NCBI GenBank assembly: GCA_040386355.1
Contig: JAZKFP010000070.1
Span: 1 to 34,046 of the forward strand
DNA: 34,046 bases
Reading direction: 5' to 3'
Source of the DNA: JAZKFP01 sp040386355
GTDB taxonomy: Bacteria; Pseudomonadota; Gammaproteobacteria; Pseudomonadales; UBA6940
The position numbers and the translations under genes are program-made. The stretch's first letter is position 1. Every line of letters starts with the position of its first letter. Positions 23,161 through 31,180 of the stretch are shown piece by piece. The notes beneath the pieces were generated by a model, which was not told where the DNA came from, made no database searches, and saw only the letters and a program-made list of their open reading frames with translations.

Positions 23161-24192
23161 ATGCTTCGATTTTCGCCTGACCACAATGCTCAACGTACGA
23201 GAGAGATCAAATCTCCCTCGTTGAGAATTTTAGTGGTGGACGATGCACATTTAAGTCATCGAATTATTGTACGGGAGTTAGTACAAGCTGGATTTCATGA
23301 TGTCCGTCAAGCGGTATCTGCAAATCAAGCACTAGAGTTACTAACGGAACGACCGGCAGATGTAGTCATTGCAGACTGGGTAATGCCTGGCATGGATGGC
23401 TTGACCTTAACAGAAATGGTTCGTGCGCGAGACGCACATACTTCGCATTACACATACATTATTCTAATTACTGCAAAAGATGGTGAATACGATTTAGCAA
23501 ATGCCTTTATGCGAGGCATCGACGATTTCATCATTAAATCTAAAATTCTTCCTGAGCTTGTATTTCGCATTCGAGCAGCAAGTCGTTTATTGCATCGTCA
23601 TCATCGTTTAGTAGAAGACAGTCGTTTATTGCAAGCCGATTTGCGTTCAGCTCGCACACTCGGACTGCAAGATAGGGTTACTGGTTTATCAACGCTGCAT
23701 GCGGCGCAAAATCATTTAGTAGATGCTTTAACAGAAGTTCGCGCGGGCCGTAAATTATTAATTGTCACTTTATTAGAAGTTCGGAGTGAAAAGCGCCAAA
23801 GTTTGGAAGATTTACCGCAGGGATTGGCAAATGAAATATGTATTGAAATGGCAAAGCGATTAAATCAACAAACTCGACCCTGTGACTTTCGCGCCCGTAT
23901 TGCCGATCATCAATTTCTTTTAACTTTTATTTTTGATGCCCAGCAATCGGTTGATGTACGTAGCTTCTTACGAATTAGCAAAGCGGTGACTAAACAAACA
24001 TTTGCAACACATATAGGAACACTTAACATTAAAGTATTAAGTGCAACTATTTCTCTGGTAAATAATGAAACATCAGTGATTCCAAAAGATGGTGCACGCT
24101 TAATTCAAGTGTTGCAAACAAAATTAGCGCAACGTTGGACAACTGTAGAAATTAATAAAAACAAAGCAGCAATAGCAGAACCGCAGGCTTAG
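23161..24192 (+). CDS. Response regulator with degenerate GGDEF-like output domain
   Basis: The 343-aa product has an intact REC domain (about 22-140): the DD pair at 27-28, phospho-acceptor Asp72 in VVIADWVMPGMDG, Thr in ILITAKDG, and a Lys in DDFIIKSKI. A helical linker (about 140-175, LLHRHHRLVEDSRLLQADL) follows. The C-terminal half keeps the GGDEF start DRVTGLSTLHAAQNHL (D..TGL.....) and overall layout, but the active-site loop reads ARIADHQFLLTF instead of (R)GGDEF. Diguanylate cyclase activity is therefore unlikely; a binding or regulatory role is more probable. No cognate histidine kinase is adjacent. Ribosome-binding site weak; ATG 23161 accepted because it leaves a short non-REC N-terminus. 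Confidence 0.85.
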   Translation: MLRFSPDHNAQRTREIKSPSLRILVVDDAHLSHRIIVRELVQAGFHDVRQAVSANQALELLTERPADVVIADWVMPGMDGLTLTEMVRARDAHTSHYTYIILITAKDGEYDLANAFMRGIDDFIIKSKILPELVFRIRAASRLLHRHHRLVEDSRLLQADLRSARTLGLQDRVTGLSTLHAAQNHLVDALTEVRAGRKLLIVTLLEVRSEKRQSLEDLPQGLANEICIEMAKRLNQQTRPCDFRARIADHQFLLTFIFDAQQSVDVRSFLRISKAVTKQTFATHIGTLNIKVLSATISLVNNETSVIPKDGARLIQVLQTKLAQRWTTVEINKNKAAIAEPQA

Positions 24193-24205
24193 TATTCACA
24201 TATGT

Positions 24206-24541
24206 TTAATTTATTTTCTTTTTTGAACTGATTGATTTAAATCGTGCCTCTAAAGTGACTTCTTCCATTCGTTCAATCGCAATTGCCGCATACTCTTGGC
24301 ACGTAGATTCCAAGCGAAAATAGCCTCGATCGTAAATTGATAAATAAATGGTATTAGAAATAGCTTCTAAAGCGCCTAAAGCGTACATTTCTTCAAATTC
24401 GCCTCGATTACGTAATGCAGTTTGATACGCTGCACGTAAAATATCTTCTAACAACTCTAAATCAATTTGAGCATTAACCGGATGCAAATGAACCGACTGC
24501 GAAGATGGTAGGTGCTGAGGATCTATTGGTAATTCAGGCAT
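24206..24541 (-). CDS. Unknown 111-aa protein
   Basis: The family is not recognised. The product is largely helical by inspection, with DLELLEDILRAAYQTALRN (about 27-45), EFEEMYALGALEAISNTIYL, and ECQ-like EYAAIAIERMEEVTLEARF towards the C-terminus, and a Lys-rich end. There is no signal peptide or membrane segment. It converges with the response regulator (13-bp gap). The ATG at 24541 is only 2 bp from palindromic element B, whose end forms the immediate 5' leader; no good ribosome-binding site is seen there. Confidence 0.7.
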   Translation of the reverse strand: MPELPIDPQHLPSSQSVHLHPVNAQIDLELLEDILRAAYQTALRNRGEFEEMYALGALEAISNTIYLSIYDRGYFRLESTCQEYAAIAIERMEEVTLEARFKSISSKKKIN

Positions 24542-24543
24542 AA

Positions 24544-24733
24544 TATACCCGTAGCGTTTGAAAATTAGGTGTTCATCATGACCCTTTTTCCCGTTCGCTT
24601 TGTTACCTTTCCTCGCGTAAAGCTTTGACTACGCAGCGTTAAGGCGTCTTGCGATCGAAAAAAAATATTCATGCTTAACCGCTACGCTTGACCTACTCTT
24701 TTTTAAAAACAAAGGTCAAACGCTACGGGTATA
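24544..24733 (+). mobile_element. Palindromic MITE-like element B (190 bp)
   Basis: The ends are TATACCCGTAGCG (24544-24556) and CGCTACGGGTATA (24721-24733), identical to element A. The reverse complement of B aligns with A over almost its full length, including GCATGAATATTTTTTTTC, CGCTGCGTAG and AAAGCTTTACGC blocks, so it is a second copy inverted relative to A. It carries an extra stretch near the right end (about 24690-24716). It begins 2 bp upstream of the start codon of the leftward gene at 24541. No open frame is inside. Confidence 0.87.
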
Positions 24734-24903
24734 TAAAACTCTTAGAATTTATTAATTTTTACTATTCAATATACATTTGCGACATACATTGAAAAAAATA
24801 ATTAAATAACTTACGAATAAAGGTAGACGACTTTGCATGTAGACGCCTGTTTTAAGGGATTAAATTACATTTTCTGACGAAATATCACGAGTAGGAACAT
24901 TTT

Positions 24904-25506
24904 ATGAAGCATCGGATACATCAAATTACCACAAAAACTGGAGATGGTGGTGACACAGCATTAAACGCAGAAACAAGAGTTCGAAAATCCACAACTGTCA
25001 TAGAGTTATTAGGTTTATTGGATGAATTAAATGCTCGCATTGGATGGGTTAAATGTGCACTTTTAGCAGAAGATACGGTTTTAACAGCAAGTTTTAATCG
25101 AATTCAAAATGAATTATTTCATTTAGGAGGCGAAGTATCATTTCCGGAATATAGCGGTGTATCCAAAGATATGGTTTTGGCATTGGAAATCGAAATTCGG
25201 GATTTAGCCGATAAATTAGGGCCATTACGTGATTTTATTATTCCAGGTGCTGATGAAATATCCGCACGCTGTCATTTAGCTAGAACCGCATGCCGTAGCT
25301 GTGAACGTATATGGGTTAAATGGCAGGATGAAGTACAAGATCGGGAAGAATCATTCGGACAAATTTATTTGAATCGATTGTCGGATTGGCTATTTGCGGT
25401 TGCTCGTATGCTAGGTCAGCGGGTTAATTGCGAAGAAAATATGTGGGATAAAAACCCTTCAATTTCACATTCAGCCCAACAGATTTCTGGGCCAAAATCT
25501 TCTTAG
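24904..25506 (+). CDS. Cob(I)alamin adenosyltransferase, PduO type
   Basis: The enzyme transfers the adenosyl group of ATP to cob(I)alamin to make coenzyme B12. The 200-aa product shows the N-terminal ATP-binding motif ITTKTGDGGDTALN (family form TRTGDDGTT), LGLLDELNARIGW, and the C-terminal ARCHLARTACRSCERIW with the family's R..CR..ER pattern, then QIYLNRLSDWLFAVARM. In the first motif the order GDGGDT differs slightly from the usual GDDGTT. AGGA lies about 8 bases before the ATG. No cobalamin biosynthesis or B12-dependent gene is next to it, so it may serve salvaged cobalamin. I saw no cobalamin riboswitch in the leader. Confidence 0.9.
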   Translation: MKHRIHQITTKTGDGGDTALNAETRVRKSTTVIELLGLLDELNARIGWVKCALLAEDTVLTASFNRIQNELFHLGGEVSFPEYSGVSKDMVLALEIEIRDLADKLGPLRDFIIPGADEISARCHLARTACRSCERIWVKWQDEVQDREESFGQIYLNRLSDWLFAVARMLGQRVNCEENMWDKNPSISHSAQQISGPKSS

Positions 25507-25519
25507 AGATTAATTTCAT

Positions 25520-25873
25520 CTAAATTGAAAAAGATGAGCCGCAGCCACAGGTAGTTGCGGCATTTGGATTTTCCACCACAAAGCGTGAGCCCATTAATCC
25601 TTCGGAATAATCTACAGTTGCACCTTGTAAATATTGAATACTCATCGGATCAACGATTAAAGCCACGCCATCTCGTTCGATACATGTGTCACCTTCAATA
25701 AGTTCTTCATCGAATTTAAACCCGTACGAGAATCCAGAACAACCACCACCTGTCACATAAACTCTTAATTTTAAAGAAGGGTTTTTTTCTTGCTCAATTA
25801 AGCGATTAACTTTTGAGGCGGCACGCTCTGTGAGCACAAGTGGTGATTCGAAAGAGGTTTCAACAGCAGACAT
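25520..25873 (-). CDS. erpA: Iron-sulfur cluster insertion protein ErpA
   Basis: This A-type carrier delivers Fe-S clusters to apo-enzymes in the cytoplasm. The 117-aa product has the HesB/IscA fold with three cluster cysteines: Cys45 in VTGGGCSGFSYGF, and Cys109 and Cys111 in TTCGCGSSFSI at the C-terminus. The spacing and the NPNAATTCGCGSSFS ending are the ErpA form rather than IscA. GAGG lies about 8 bases before ATG 25873. It is downstream of and co-directional with the bactofilin gene (95-bp gap), an arrangement also seen in other gammaproteobacteria. Confidence 0.95.
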   Translation of the reverse strand: MSAVETSFESPLVLTERAASKVNRLIEQEKNPSLKLRVYVTGGGCSGFSYGFKFDEELIEGDTCIERDGVALIVDPMSIQYLQGATVDYSEGLMGSRFVVENPNAATTCGCGSSFSI

Positions 25874-25968
25874 TGTAAGGCCTCACTTGAATGCATTCTT
25901 TAGACTTACTTAATACAGACAGACATACTACGCAGCCTAAAGAATTTTCTCCAATGCTTTATTGAGGG

Positions 25969-26961
25969 TTATCGACCCGGATCTTGTAACCTGAGTTCTG
26001 GCAACTCCATAGCAGGAGGTTTTTGGCCTAATTTATTTTTCCCAGAAATAACAAAATCATCTAATGAAGTCATACGAGAAGATTCCCCAAGCTCAGGATC
26101 TAAATCTTCCTCGGTTTCCAAATCACCCAAAATATCATCGTAGCGGGAGAAAGCTGTTGCTTCTTCTACTACTGGTTTATCAGAAACTGGTTTAATGGGT
26201 ACACGCAAATGCAAAGGTAATCCATGCTCAGTGCGTGAGATATCAGGACGCGATACTGTTGACGAAGACGGTGCTGTTGCAACATTCACTTCTTCAATTT
26301 CAGCAAATTCAAACTCTTTGCTAGGTTGGCTGCCGTCGGACGGTAACGATTGAATTGAATCCAATTCGTTTTCTTTTTCAATAAGTGAGCTATTTAATAT
26401 TTCTGATTCTAAAATTTCATTTTTTTGATGATGTTCAAGTACCGAACTCATAATTGGCTGTGATGTAGTTTGCTCTTCAGACAGTTCTTCTAAATCGCTC
26501 TCTTCGGCAGTTCCTACCACGTCCGTGATCTGAATTTTTGAAGTCACACTTCTAACAGATGTATGTTGAATATTTTGAGTACTAAATCGAATTGGTGGTA
26601 AATCTTCGCTAGATTCTACATGAATCAGTTTGCCGTTTACTTGAGCGCCCATGATCATTTCAATGCCTTGATAATAGACATTGCCTGTCACCCAAGCTTG
26701 CGAATCTAAACCAATATGATGAGACGCGCAGACGTTACCCTCGACACGTCCATTGATAATAATGTCTCGGCCACGAACTTCGCCAAGTACTCTGCCCTTT
26801 TCACTGATCCGAATAAATGACATTTCATCATCGGCAATTAAATTACCCATAATCGTTCCATCAATTTGGATACCGCCACTGAAATGCACATCGCCTTGAA
26901 CTACTACATTGGCTGACATCAATGTATCTACCAAGTGCGGTTTAGGTCTTTTCTTCCACAT
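25969..26961 (-). CDS. Bactofilin with a long acidic C-terminal tail
   Basis: Bactofilins are nucleotide-independent polymerising cytoskeletal proteins involved in cell shape and envelope placement. Residues about 10-125 form the DUF583 right-handed beta-helix, with the repetitive pattern MSANVVVQGDVHFSGGIQID, GTIMGNLIA, RISEKGRVLGEVRGRDIIIN, GRVEGNV. Residues about 130-330 are low-complexity, Glu/Ser/Asp-rich and presumably disordered, making the protein (330 aa) about twice the usual size. There is no membrane segment. GGAG lies 5 bases before ATG 26961. erpA follows in the same direction. A 20-bp palindrome lies 17 bp upstream of the start codon. Confidence 0.9.
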   Translation of the reverse strand: MWKKRPKPHLVDTLMSANVVVQGDVHFSGGIQIDGTIMGNLIADDEMSFIRISEKGRVLGEVRGRDIIINGRVEGNVCASHHIGLDSQAWVTGNVYYQGIEMIMGAQVNGKLIHVESSEDLPPIRFSTQNIQHTSVRSVTSKIQITDVVGTAEESDLEELSEEQTTSQPIMSSVLEHHQKNEILESEILNSSLIEKENELDSIQSLPSDGSQPSKEFEFAEIEEVNVATAPSSSTVSRPDISRTEHGLPLHLRVPIKPVSDKPVVEEATAFSRYDDILGDLETEEDLDPELGESSRMTSLDDFVISGKNKLGQKPPAMELPELRLQDPGR

Positions 26962-26978
26962 AATCGCTCCGTCTAAGC

Positions 26979-26998
26979 TTCGTAGAGAACTCTACGAA
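26979..26998. promoter_or_regulatory. 20-bp palindrome just upstream of the bactofilin gene
   Basis: TTCGTAGAG (26979-26987), AA, CTCTACGAA (26990-26998) is a perfect inverted repeat, 17 bp before the bactofilin start codon. It could be an operator or a leader hairpin. It has no T tract and is unlike the nearby MITE-like elements. Confidence 0.5.
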
Positions 26999-27045
26999 AT
27001 TACAATTTGCTATGCAGCAATATTAAAGAGGGTTGTTCTGAATTT

Positions 27046-27191
27046 TATACCTCCTGCAGAGTGATTTTCCCGGGTGTTGCATTGCTTATTCGCCTGCTCA
27101 TACACTCAACTGTATGCTGCGCGGGCTTATTCGCCGTAAGTCTTCTAATCAGAAGACTTAACTACGGGAAAACCATTCTGCATTCGGTATA
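27046..27191. repeat. Palindromic intergenic element D (146 bp)
   Basis: The ends are TATACC...TGCAGAGTGATTTTCCCG on the left and CGGGAAAACCATTCTGCA...GGTATA on the right, inverted and about three-quarters identical. Internally GCTTATTCGCC occurs twice as a direct repeat (27084-27094 and 27125-27135), and AAGTCTTCT/AGAAGACTT (27138-27159) forms a 9-bp hairpin. The central part matches element G, and the right end matches E and C. The element fills most of the 375-bp gap between the bactofilin and argC genes. The remainder of the gap (27192-27336) is AT-rich without recognised features. Confidence 0.83.
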
Positions 27192-27336
27192 TTCAGAAAA
27201 GTCTGCTTCATATAGTTATATGCAAAGAATGCGTTATTGACCAAATTCCAGAGTGATTTTTAGTTATAACTCTTTATTAAATCTATTTTTATTCTATTTT
27301 TCCACACAATAATATTAGAAAACAATTATGGTGCTA

Positions 27337-28383
27337 TTACGGTAAAACGGCAAGATGCTCTAAACCTTGAGTTTCTTTCCAACCAAACATGACATTCATA
27401 TTTTGTATGGCTTGACTTGCCGCACCTTTCAACAAATTATCAATGGCTGATACCACAACCCAAGGTCCTTTTTCACCAGCGGGTTGTGAAATACTTAATT
27501 GGCAAAAGTTCGTACCTCGAACATCGCGCGTCTTCGGCGATTGACCTGCAGGTAATACTGCAACAAAAGGTTCGTCTTTATAAAAATTTACTAGCTCTTT
27601 ATGCATATTTGCTAAAGACAAAGCGTATTCAATCGGATTGATATAAACCGTCGCTAAAATACCACGTGACATCGGCATTAAATGCGGTACAAAAGTAAGA
27701 TGCGGCATAATATTCGAATTCATCAAACTTAATTCCTGAGAAATTTCTGCTGCATGTCGATGTCCATCTAACTTATACGCGTGCACATTTTCATTCACTT
27801 CACAGTACAACAAACCAATATTTGCTTGACGTCCAGCGCCACTAATTCCTGATTTCACATCTGCAATAATATGCTGTGGATTAACAAGTTTTTTAATAAT
27901 AAAAGGTAATAGCGCTAATTGAACTGCTGTTGGATAACAACCAGGATTTGCTACCAATTGCGCTTTTGCAATGGCTTCACGTCGATGTTCTGGCAATCCA
28001 TAAACCGCTTTTTGCAACCAATCCACACTTGTGTGTGGCATGTTGTAGGTTTGTTCCCATAATGGAGCGTTTTGAATTCGAAAGTCAGCCGATAAATCAA
28101 TCACGCGTTGACCATTCGCTAATAATTCTGGTGCTTGCTTCATCGCAATTCCATGCGGCGTTGCAAAAAAAACAATATCTGCTTTTTCGAGCGTTTTTGG
28201 TGTTGGCTCAGCAAAACACAGGGAAGTTTGATTTAATAATGCTGGGAAAATAGTGCTCAACGGTATCCCGAGTTCAGCACGCGACGTTACCGCTACAAGA
28301 CTGGTTTGCGGATGTGCCAACACTAATCTAATTAATTCATAGCCGGTGTAGCCAGTGCCGCCGACTACAGCAACATTAATCAT
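27337..28383 (-). CDS. argC: N-acetyl-gamma-glutamyl-phosphate reductase ArgC
   Basis: ArgC carries out the NADPH-dependent third step of arginine/ornithine synthesis. The 348-aa product has the Rossmann motif AVVGGTGYTGYELIRL (about 5-20), FFATPHGIA, and the active-site ANPGCYPTAVQLAL with Cys149. Later, SGISGAGRQANIG and GHRHAAEI (a His near residue 210) fit the family. A GGTG-type ribosome-binding site precedes ATG 28383. No other arginine genes are adjacent. It is flanked on both sides by palindromic elements D and E. Confidence 0.96.
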   Translation of the reverse strand: MINVAVVGGTGYTGYELIRLVLAHPQTSLVAVTSRAELGIPLSTIFPALLNQTSLCFAEPTPKTLEKADIVFFATPHGIAMKQAPELLANGQRVIDLSADFRIQNAPLWEQTYNMPHTSVDWLQKAVYGLPEHRREAIAKAQLVANPGCYPTAVQLALLPFIIKKLVNPQHIIADVKSGISGAGRQANIGLLYCEVNENVHAYKLDGHRHAAEISQELSLMNSNIMPHLTFVPHLMPMSRGILATVYINPIEYALSLANMHKELVNFYKDEPFVAVLPAGQSPKTRDVRGTNFCQLSISQPAGEKGPWVVVSAIDNLLKGAASQAIQNMNVMFGWKETQGLEHLAVLP

Positions 28384-28390
28384 TCATTTC

Positions 28391-28594
28391 ACCTTTCTCA
28401 TAATGATTTTCTCGCAAAATGCCGTTCGCAAGACATTTAGTGCATGATCGTGCGACCTGCTCACACCCTCTTTTTAAAAAAAGAAATAGTATGCTTCGCG
28501 GGCCTTACTCCGTTAAGTCTTTTCATCAAAAGACTTAACCCTACGAGAAAACCATTCTGCATTAGGTAAATACCTTTTCGGTAATGATTTTCTC
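28391..28594. repeat. Palindromic intergenic element E with flanking direct repeats
   Basis: The element proper spans about 28400-28570. Its left half (TTTTCTCGCAAAATGCCG, TTCGCAAG, TTTAGTGCATG) matches element C reversed. Its right half (GTTAAGTCTTTTCATC with AAAAGACTTAAC hairpin, CGAGAAAACCATTCTGCATT) matches element D. It is bounded by two copies of a 23-bp direct repeat, ACCTTT(4 variable bases)TAATGATTTTCTC, at 28391-28413 and 28572-28594, 19 of 23 positions identical. The element lies in the divergent region between argC and aroQ. Confidence 0.75.
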
Positions 28595-28681
28595 AGATGA
28601 TTCTTGCTTGAAGGAAAATTTAACATTATTACGAAAATTAGAATATTCTGTATTCACATATTCGACATCGTGAGAAACACC

Positions 28682-29128
28682 ATGCCACATCATATCTTAT
28701 TGCTGAATGGACCAAATTTAAATTTGTTAGGGAAACGTGAGCCTGAGGTATATGGCAAAACTACTTTGCTTGAAATTGAAAATGGCTTAGCGCAAGAATC
28801 GAAAAAAATGAATATACAATTTAGTGCTTTTCAAAGCCAATCGGAAGCAGCATTAATTGAAAAAATTCATCAGGCACACATTGATAAAGTTGATTTTATT
28901 TTGTTTAATCCTGCAAGTCTCACTCATACCAGTATTGCATTGCGCGATGCATTGTTAGCGGTTGCTATTCCTTTTATTGAAATCCATATCAGTAATGTGT
29001 ATCAACGAGAAGCTTTTCGTCATACCTCTTATTTTTCAGATATTGCTAAAGGATGCATTATTGGCCTGGGTACGCAAGGCTATCAATTAGCGATCTTAGC
29101 AGCAAGGGCATATTTGCAGGACAATTGA
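28682..29128 (+). CDS. aroQ: 3-dehydroquinate dehydratase, type II (AroQ)
   Basis: AroQ converts 3-dehydroquinate to 3-dehydroshikimate in the shikimate pathway. From ATG 28682 the product has 148 aa, the family length, starting MPHHILLLNGPNLNLLGKRE. The active-site loop is GKREPEVYG, followed by FQSQSEAALIEKIHQA, NPASLTHTSIALRDAL and EIHISNVYQREAFR (His and Arg contacts). The frame is open to 28604, but that adds a non-homologous extension. It heads the aroQ-accB-accC-prmA series typical of gammaproteobacteria. Confidence 0.95.
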   Translation: MPHHILLLNGPNLNLLGKREPEVYGKTTLLEIENGLAQESKKMNIQFSAFQSQSEAALIEKIHQAHIDKVDFILFNPASLTHTSIALRDALLAVAIPFIEIHISNVYQREAFRHTSYFSDIAKGCIIGLGTQGYQLAILAARAYLQDN

Positions 29129-29203
29129 TCTCCTGTTTGAACAACGTTTTTTTGTAGCAATTTATTTCATCATACTTTCTCAATTTAACGAGACATACTC
29201 TTC

Positions 29204-29653
29204 ATGAAAGATTTAAAACACGTTAAAACACTGATCGAATGGCTTGAAGCTTCGTCATTAGATGAAATTGAATTTCAGCAAGGTGATGTTTCAATTCGAG
29301 TTGCACGCCATGCTGCGGCAACAACTACACATGTGCATTCTGATTCGTTGAGCACAACTGCTCATGTGTTACATGCTAAAAACTCCACCGGTGCTGAAAC
29401 AAAACAAACTTTTAGCTCAGGAACTGTTGTTAGATCTCCGATGGTCGGAACATTTTATTCCTCACCAGCACCAGAAGCGCCTGCATTTGTTAACGTAGGA
29501 TCCAGCGTAAAAACCGGTGATCCACTTTGCATAATTGAAGCAATGAAAATGATGAATCCAATTGAAGCCCCAACTTCAGGTAAAATCATTGAAATTTTAG
29601 TTAGCAATGGCGCGCCAATCGAATTTGAACAACCTTTATTTGTGATTGATTAA
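29204..29653 (+). CDS. accB: Biotin carboxyl carrier protein of acetyl-CoA carboxylase (AccB)
   Basis: AccB carries the biotin that shuttles CO2 between AccC and the carboxyltransferase in fatty-acid synthesis. The 149-aa product has an N-terminal helical region (MKDLKHVKTLIEWLEASSL), a flexible linker (about 38-72), and the C-terminal biotinyl domain. EAMKMMN holds the modified Lys115, and the preceding FYSSPAPEAPAFV is the thumb typical of AccB. Biotinylation is presumably by the BirA at 20692. It is 37 bp before accC and co-transcribed with it. Confidence 0.97.
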   Translation: MKDLKHVKTLIEWLEASSLDEIEFQQGDVSIRVARHAAATTTHVHSDSLSTTAHVLHAKNSTGAETKQTFSSGTVVRSPMVGTFYSSPAPEAPAFVNVGSSVKTGDPLCIIEAMKMMNPIEAPTSGKIIEILVSNGAPIEFEQPLFVID

Positions 29654-29690
29654 TTAATTATTAAAAAAATTATAAAGCCAGGAAAGATCT

Positions 29691-31025
29691 ATGTTTGAAA
29701 AAATTTTAATTGCCAATCGTGGTGAAATTGCTCTGCGCATATTACGTGCGTGCAAAGAGTTAGATATTCGCACGGTTGCGGTTTATTCAACAGCAGATCG
29801 CGATTTAATGCATGTTTTAATGGCGGATGAAGCCGTATGTATTGGTCCAGCTACGGCTCAAGATAGCTATTTAAATACCGCCGCAATTATTAGCGCTGCA
29901 GAAATTACTGATGCTGATGCTATTCATCCAGGTTATGGTTTTCTATCAGAAAATGCAGACTTTGCAGAAGCAATTGAAAAAAGCGGCTTTAAATTTATTG
30001 GTCCTGATCCCGCAAGTATTGCCAAGATGGGCAATAAAATTACTGCATTAGAAATGATGCGTTCTGTGGGAATACCAATTTTGCCAGGCTCGCATGGCTC
30101 CGTAGAAAGTGCAGCCGAAGCCGAAAAAATTGCCAATGCAATGGGCTATCCAGTATTGCTTAAAGCGGCGGCTGGCGGCGGTGGTCGTGGCATGCGGGTG
30201 GTATATTCTCAAGCGGATTTAGCAGTTGCTTTGCAATTAACTCGACGCGAAGCGGGTGCCGCTTTTGGCTCAGAAGAAGTTTATATCGAAAAATTCCTAG
30301 AACGACCCCGACACATTGAAGTACAAATTATTGCCGATACACATGGACAAGCTTTTGCACTCGGCACACGCGATTGCTCAATCCAACGTCGTCATCAAAA
30401 AATTGTTGAGGAAGCGCCTGCGCCTTTTTTAGAAGAAAAAATTACTCAGCCGATCGAACGTGCCTGTACCGAAGCGTGTAAAAAATTAAAATATTACGGT
30501 GTTGGTACATTTGAATTTTTATATCAAGACGAAAAATTTTATTTCATGGAAATGAATACTCGAATTCAGGTAGAACATCCTGTCACGGAAATGATCTTTG
30601 GAATTGATTTAATCAAAGAACAAATTCGAGTTGCTGCAGGCGAAAAATTATCTTTAGGAAAACTTTCACCGCGTGGACATTCAATAGAATGTCGAATTAA
30701 TGCAGAGAATCCTGAGACTTTATTACCCTCGCCAGGCCAAGTTACCCATTTTCATGCTCCCGGTGGTTTTGGCGTTCGTACCGATTCGCATTTGTATTCA
30801 GGATACACGGTTCCCCCCTATTACGATCCTTTAGTCGGCAAAATTATTTGTTGGGGAATTACTCGAGATGAAGCGATTCATCGAATGTTGAATGCATTAA
30901 ATGAAGTGGTAATTGATGGTATTTCTACAACTATTCCTTTGTGCCGACGCATACTGCAAGACCCTCGTTTTGCAGCAGGCAAACTACAAACCGATTTTCT
31001 CCAACACATGCCTCCACAGACATAA
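29691..31025 (+). CDS. accC: Biotin carboxylase subunit of acetyl-CoA carboxylase (AccC)
   Basis: AccC carboxylates the biotin of AccB using ATP and bicarbonate. The 444-aa product is near the usual 449. Domains: N-terminal KILIANRGEIALRILRA (about 4-20), GYGFLSENA, the ATP-grasp glycine loop AAAGGGGRGM (about 159-168), RHIEVQIIAD, DCSIQRRHQKIVEEAP, and FYFMEMNTRIQVEHPVTE (about 285-302). The C-terminal domain includes IECRINAE and DPLVGKIICWG. AGGAAA precedes ATG 29691. It is followed by a 308-bp gap containing hairpins and element F before prmA. Confidence 0.98.
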   Translation: MFEKILIANRGEIALRILRACKELDIRTVAVYSTADRDLMHVLMADEAVCIGPATAQDSYLNTAAIISAAEITDADAIHPGYGFLSENADFAEAIEKSGFKFIGPDPASIAKMGNKITALEMMRSVGIPILPGSHGSVESAAEAEKIANAMGYPVLLKAAAGGGGRGMRVVYSQADLAVALQLTRREAGAAFGSEEVYIEKFLERPRHIEVQIIADTHGQAFALGTRDCSIQRRHQKIVEEAPAPFLEEKITQPIERACTEACKKLKYYGVGTFEFLYQDEKFYFMEMNTRIQVEHPVTEMIFGIDLIKEQIRVAAGEKLSLGKLSPRGHSIECRINAENPETLLPSPGQVTHFHAPGGFGVRTDSHLYSGYTVPPYYDPLVGKIICWGITRDEAIHRMLNALNEVVIDGISTTIPLCRRILQDPRFAAGKLQTDFLQHMPPQT

Positions 31026-31046
31026 CCATTGATTGATTAAATCTCT

Positions 31047-31073
31047 ACATCAAAAGCAAAATGCTTTTGATGT
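31047..31073. terminator. Hairpin after accC, possible terminator or processing site
   Basis: ACATCAAAAGCA (31047-31058) and TGCTTTTGATGT (31062-31073) form a 12-bp perfect stem with an AAA loop, 21 bases after the accC stop. It is followed by AATTAAC, not a T tract, so strong intrinsic termination is doubtful. It may protect the accBC transcript end. Confidence 0.45.
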
Positions 31074-31103
31074 AATTAACGCATTTTGTGGAAAAGTACA
31101 TGC

Positions 31104-31123
31104 GGGCGAATAATTATTCGCCC
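31104..31123. repeat. Perfect 20-bp palindrome between accC and prmA
   Basis: GGGCGAATAATTATTCGCCC is a perfect inverted repeat of 10-bp arms without a loop, followed by CCTAC. It shares GGCGAATAA with the arms of elements D and G. It resembles the short GC-armed, AT-centred palindromes scattered in many bacterial genomes. Confidence 0.7.
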
Positions 31124-31180
31124 CTACAAAAATAAAAATATAGATCAGTAGAAATGAACGAAGCATTTCGGGAAAGCCAT

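Noticed and set aside
24734..24903. Cobalamin riboswitch before the PduO-type gene
   Set aside because: No B12-box-like sequence or suitable structured leader was recognised in this 170-bp AT-rich stretch.
27007..27240. 77-codon frame before argC
   Set aside because: It is a translation of palindromic element D and has no ribosome-binding site or family match.
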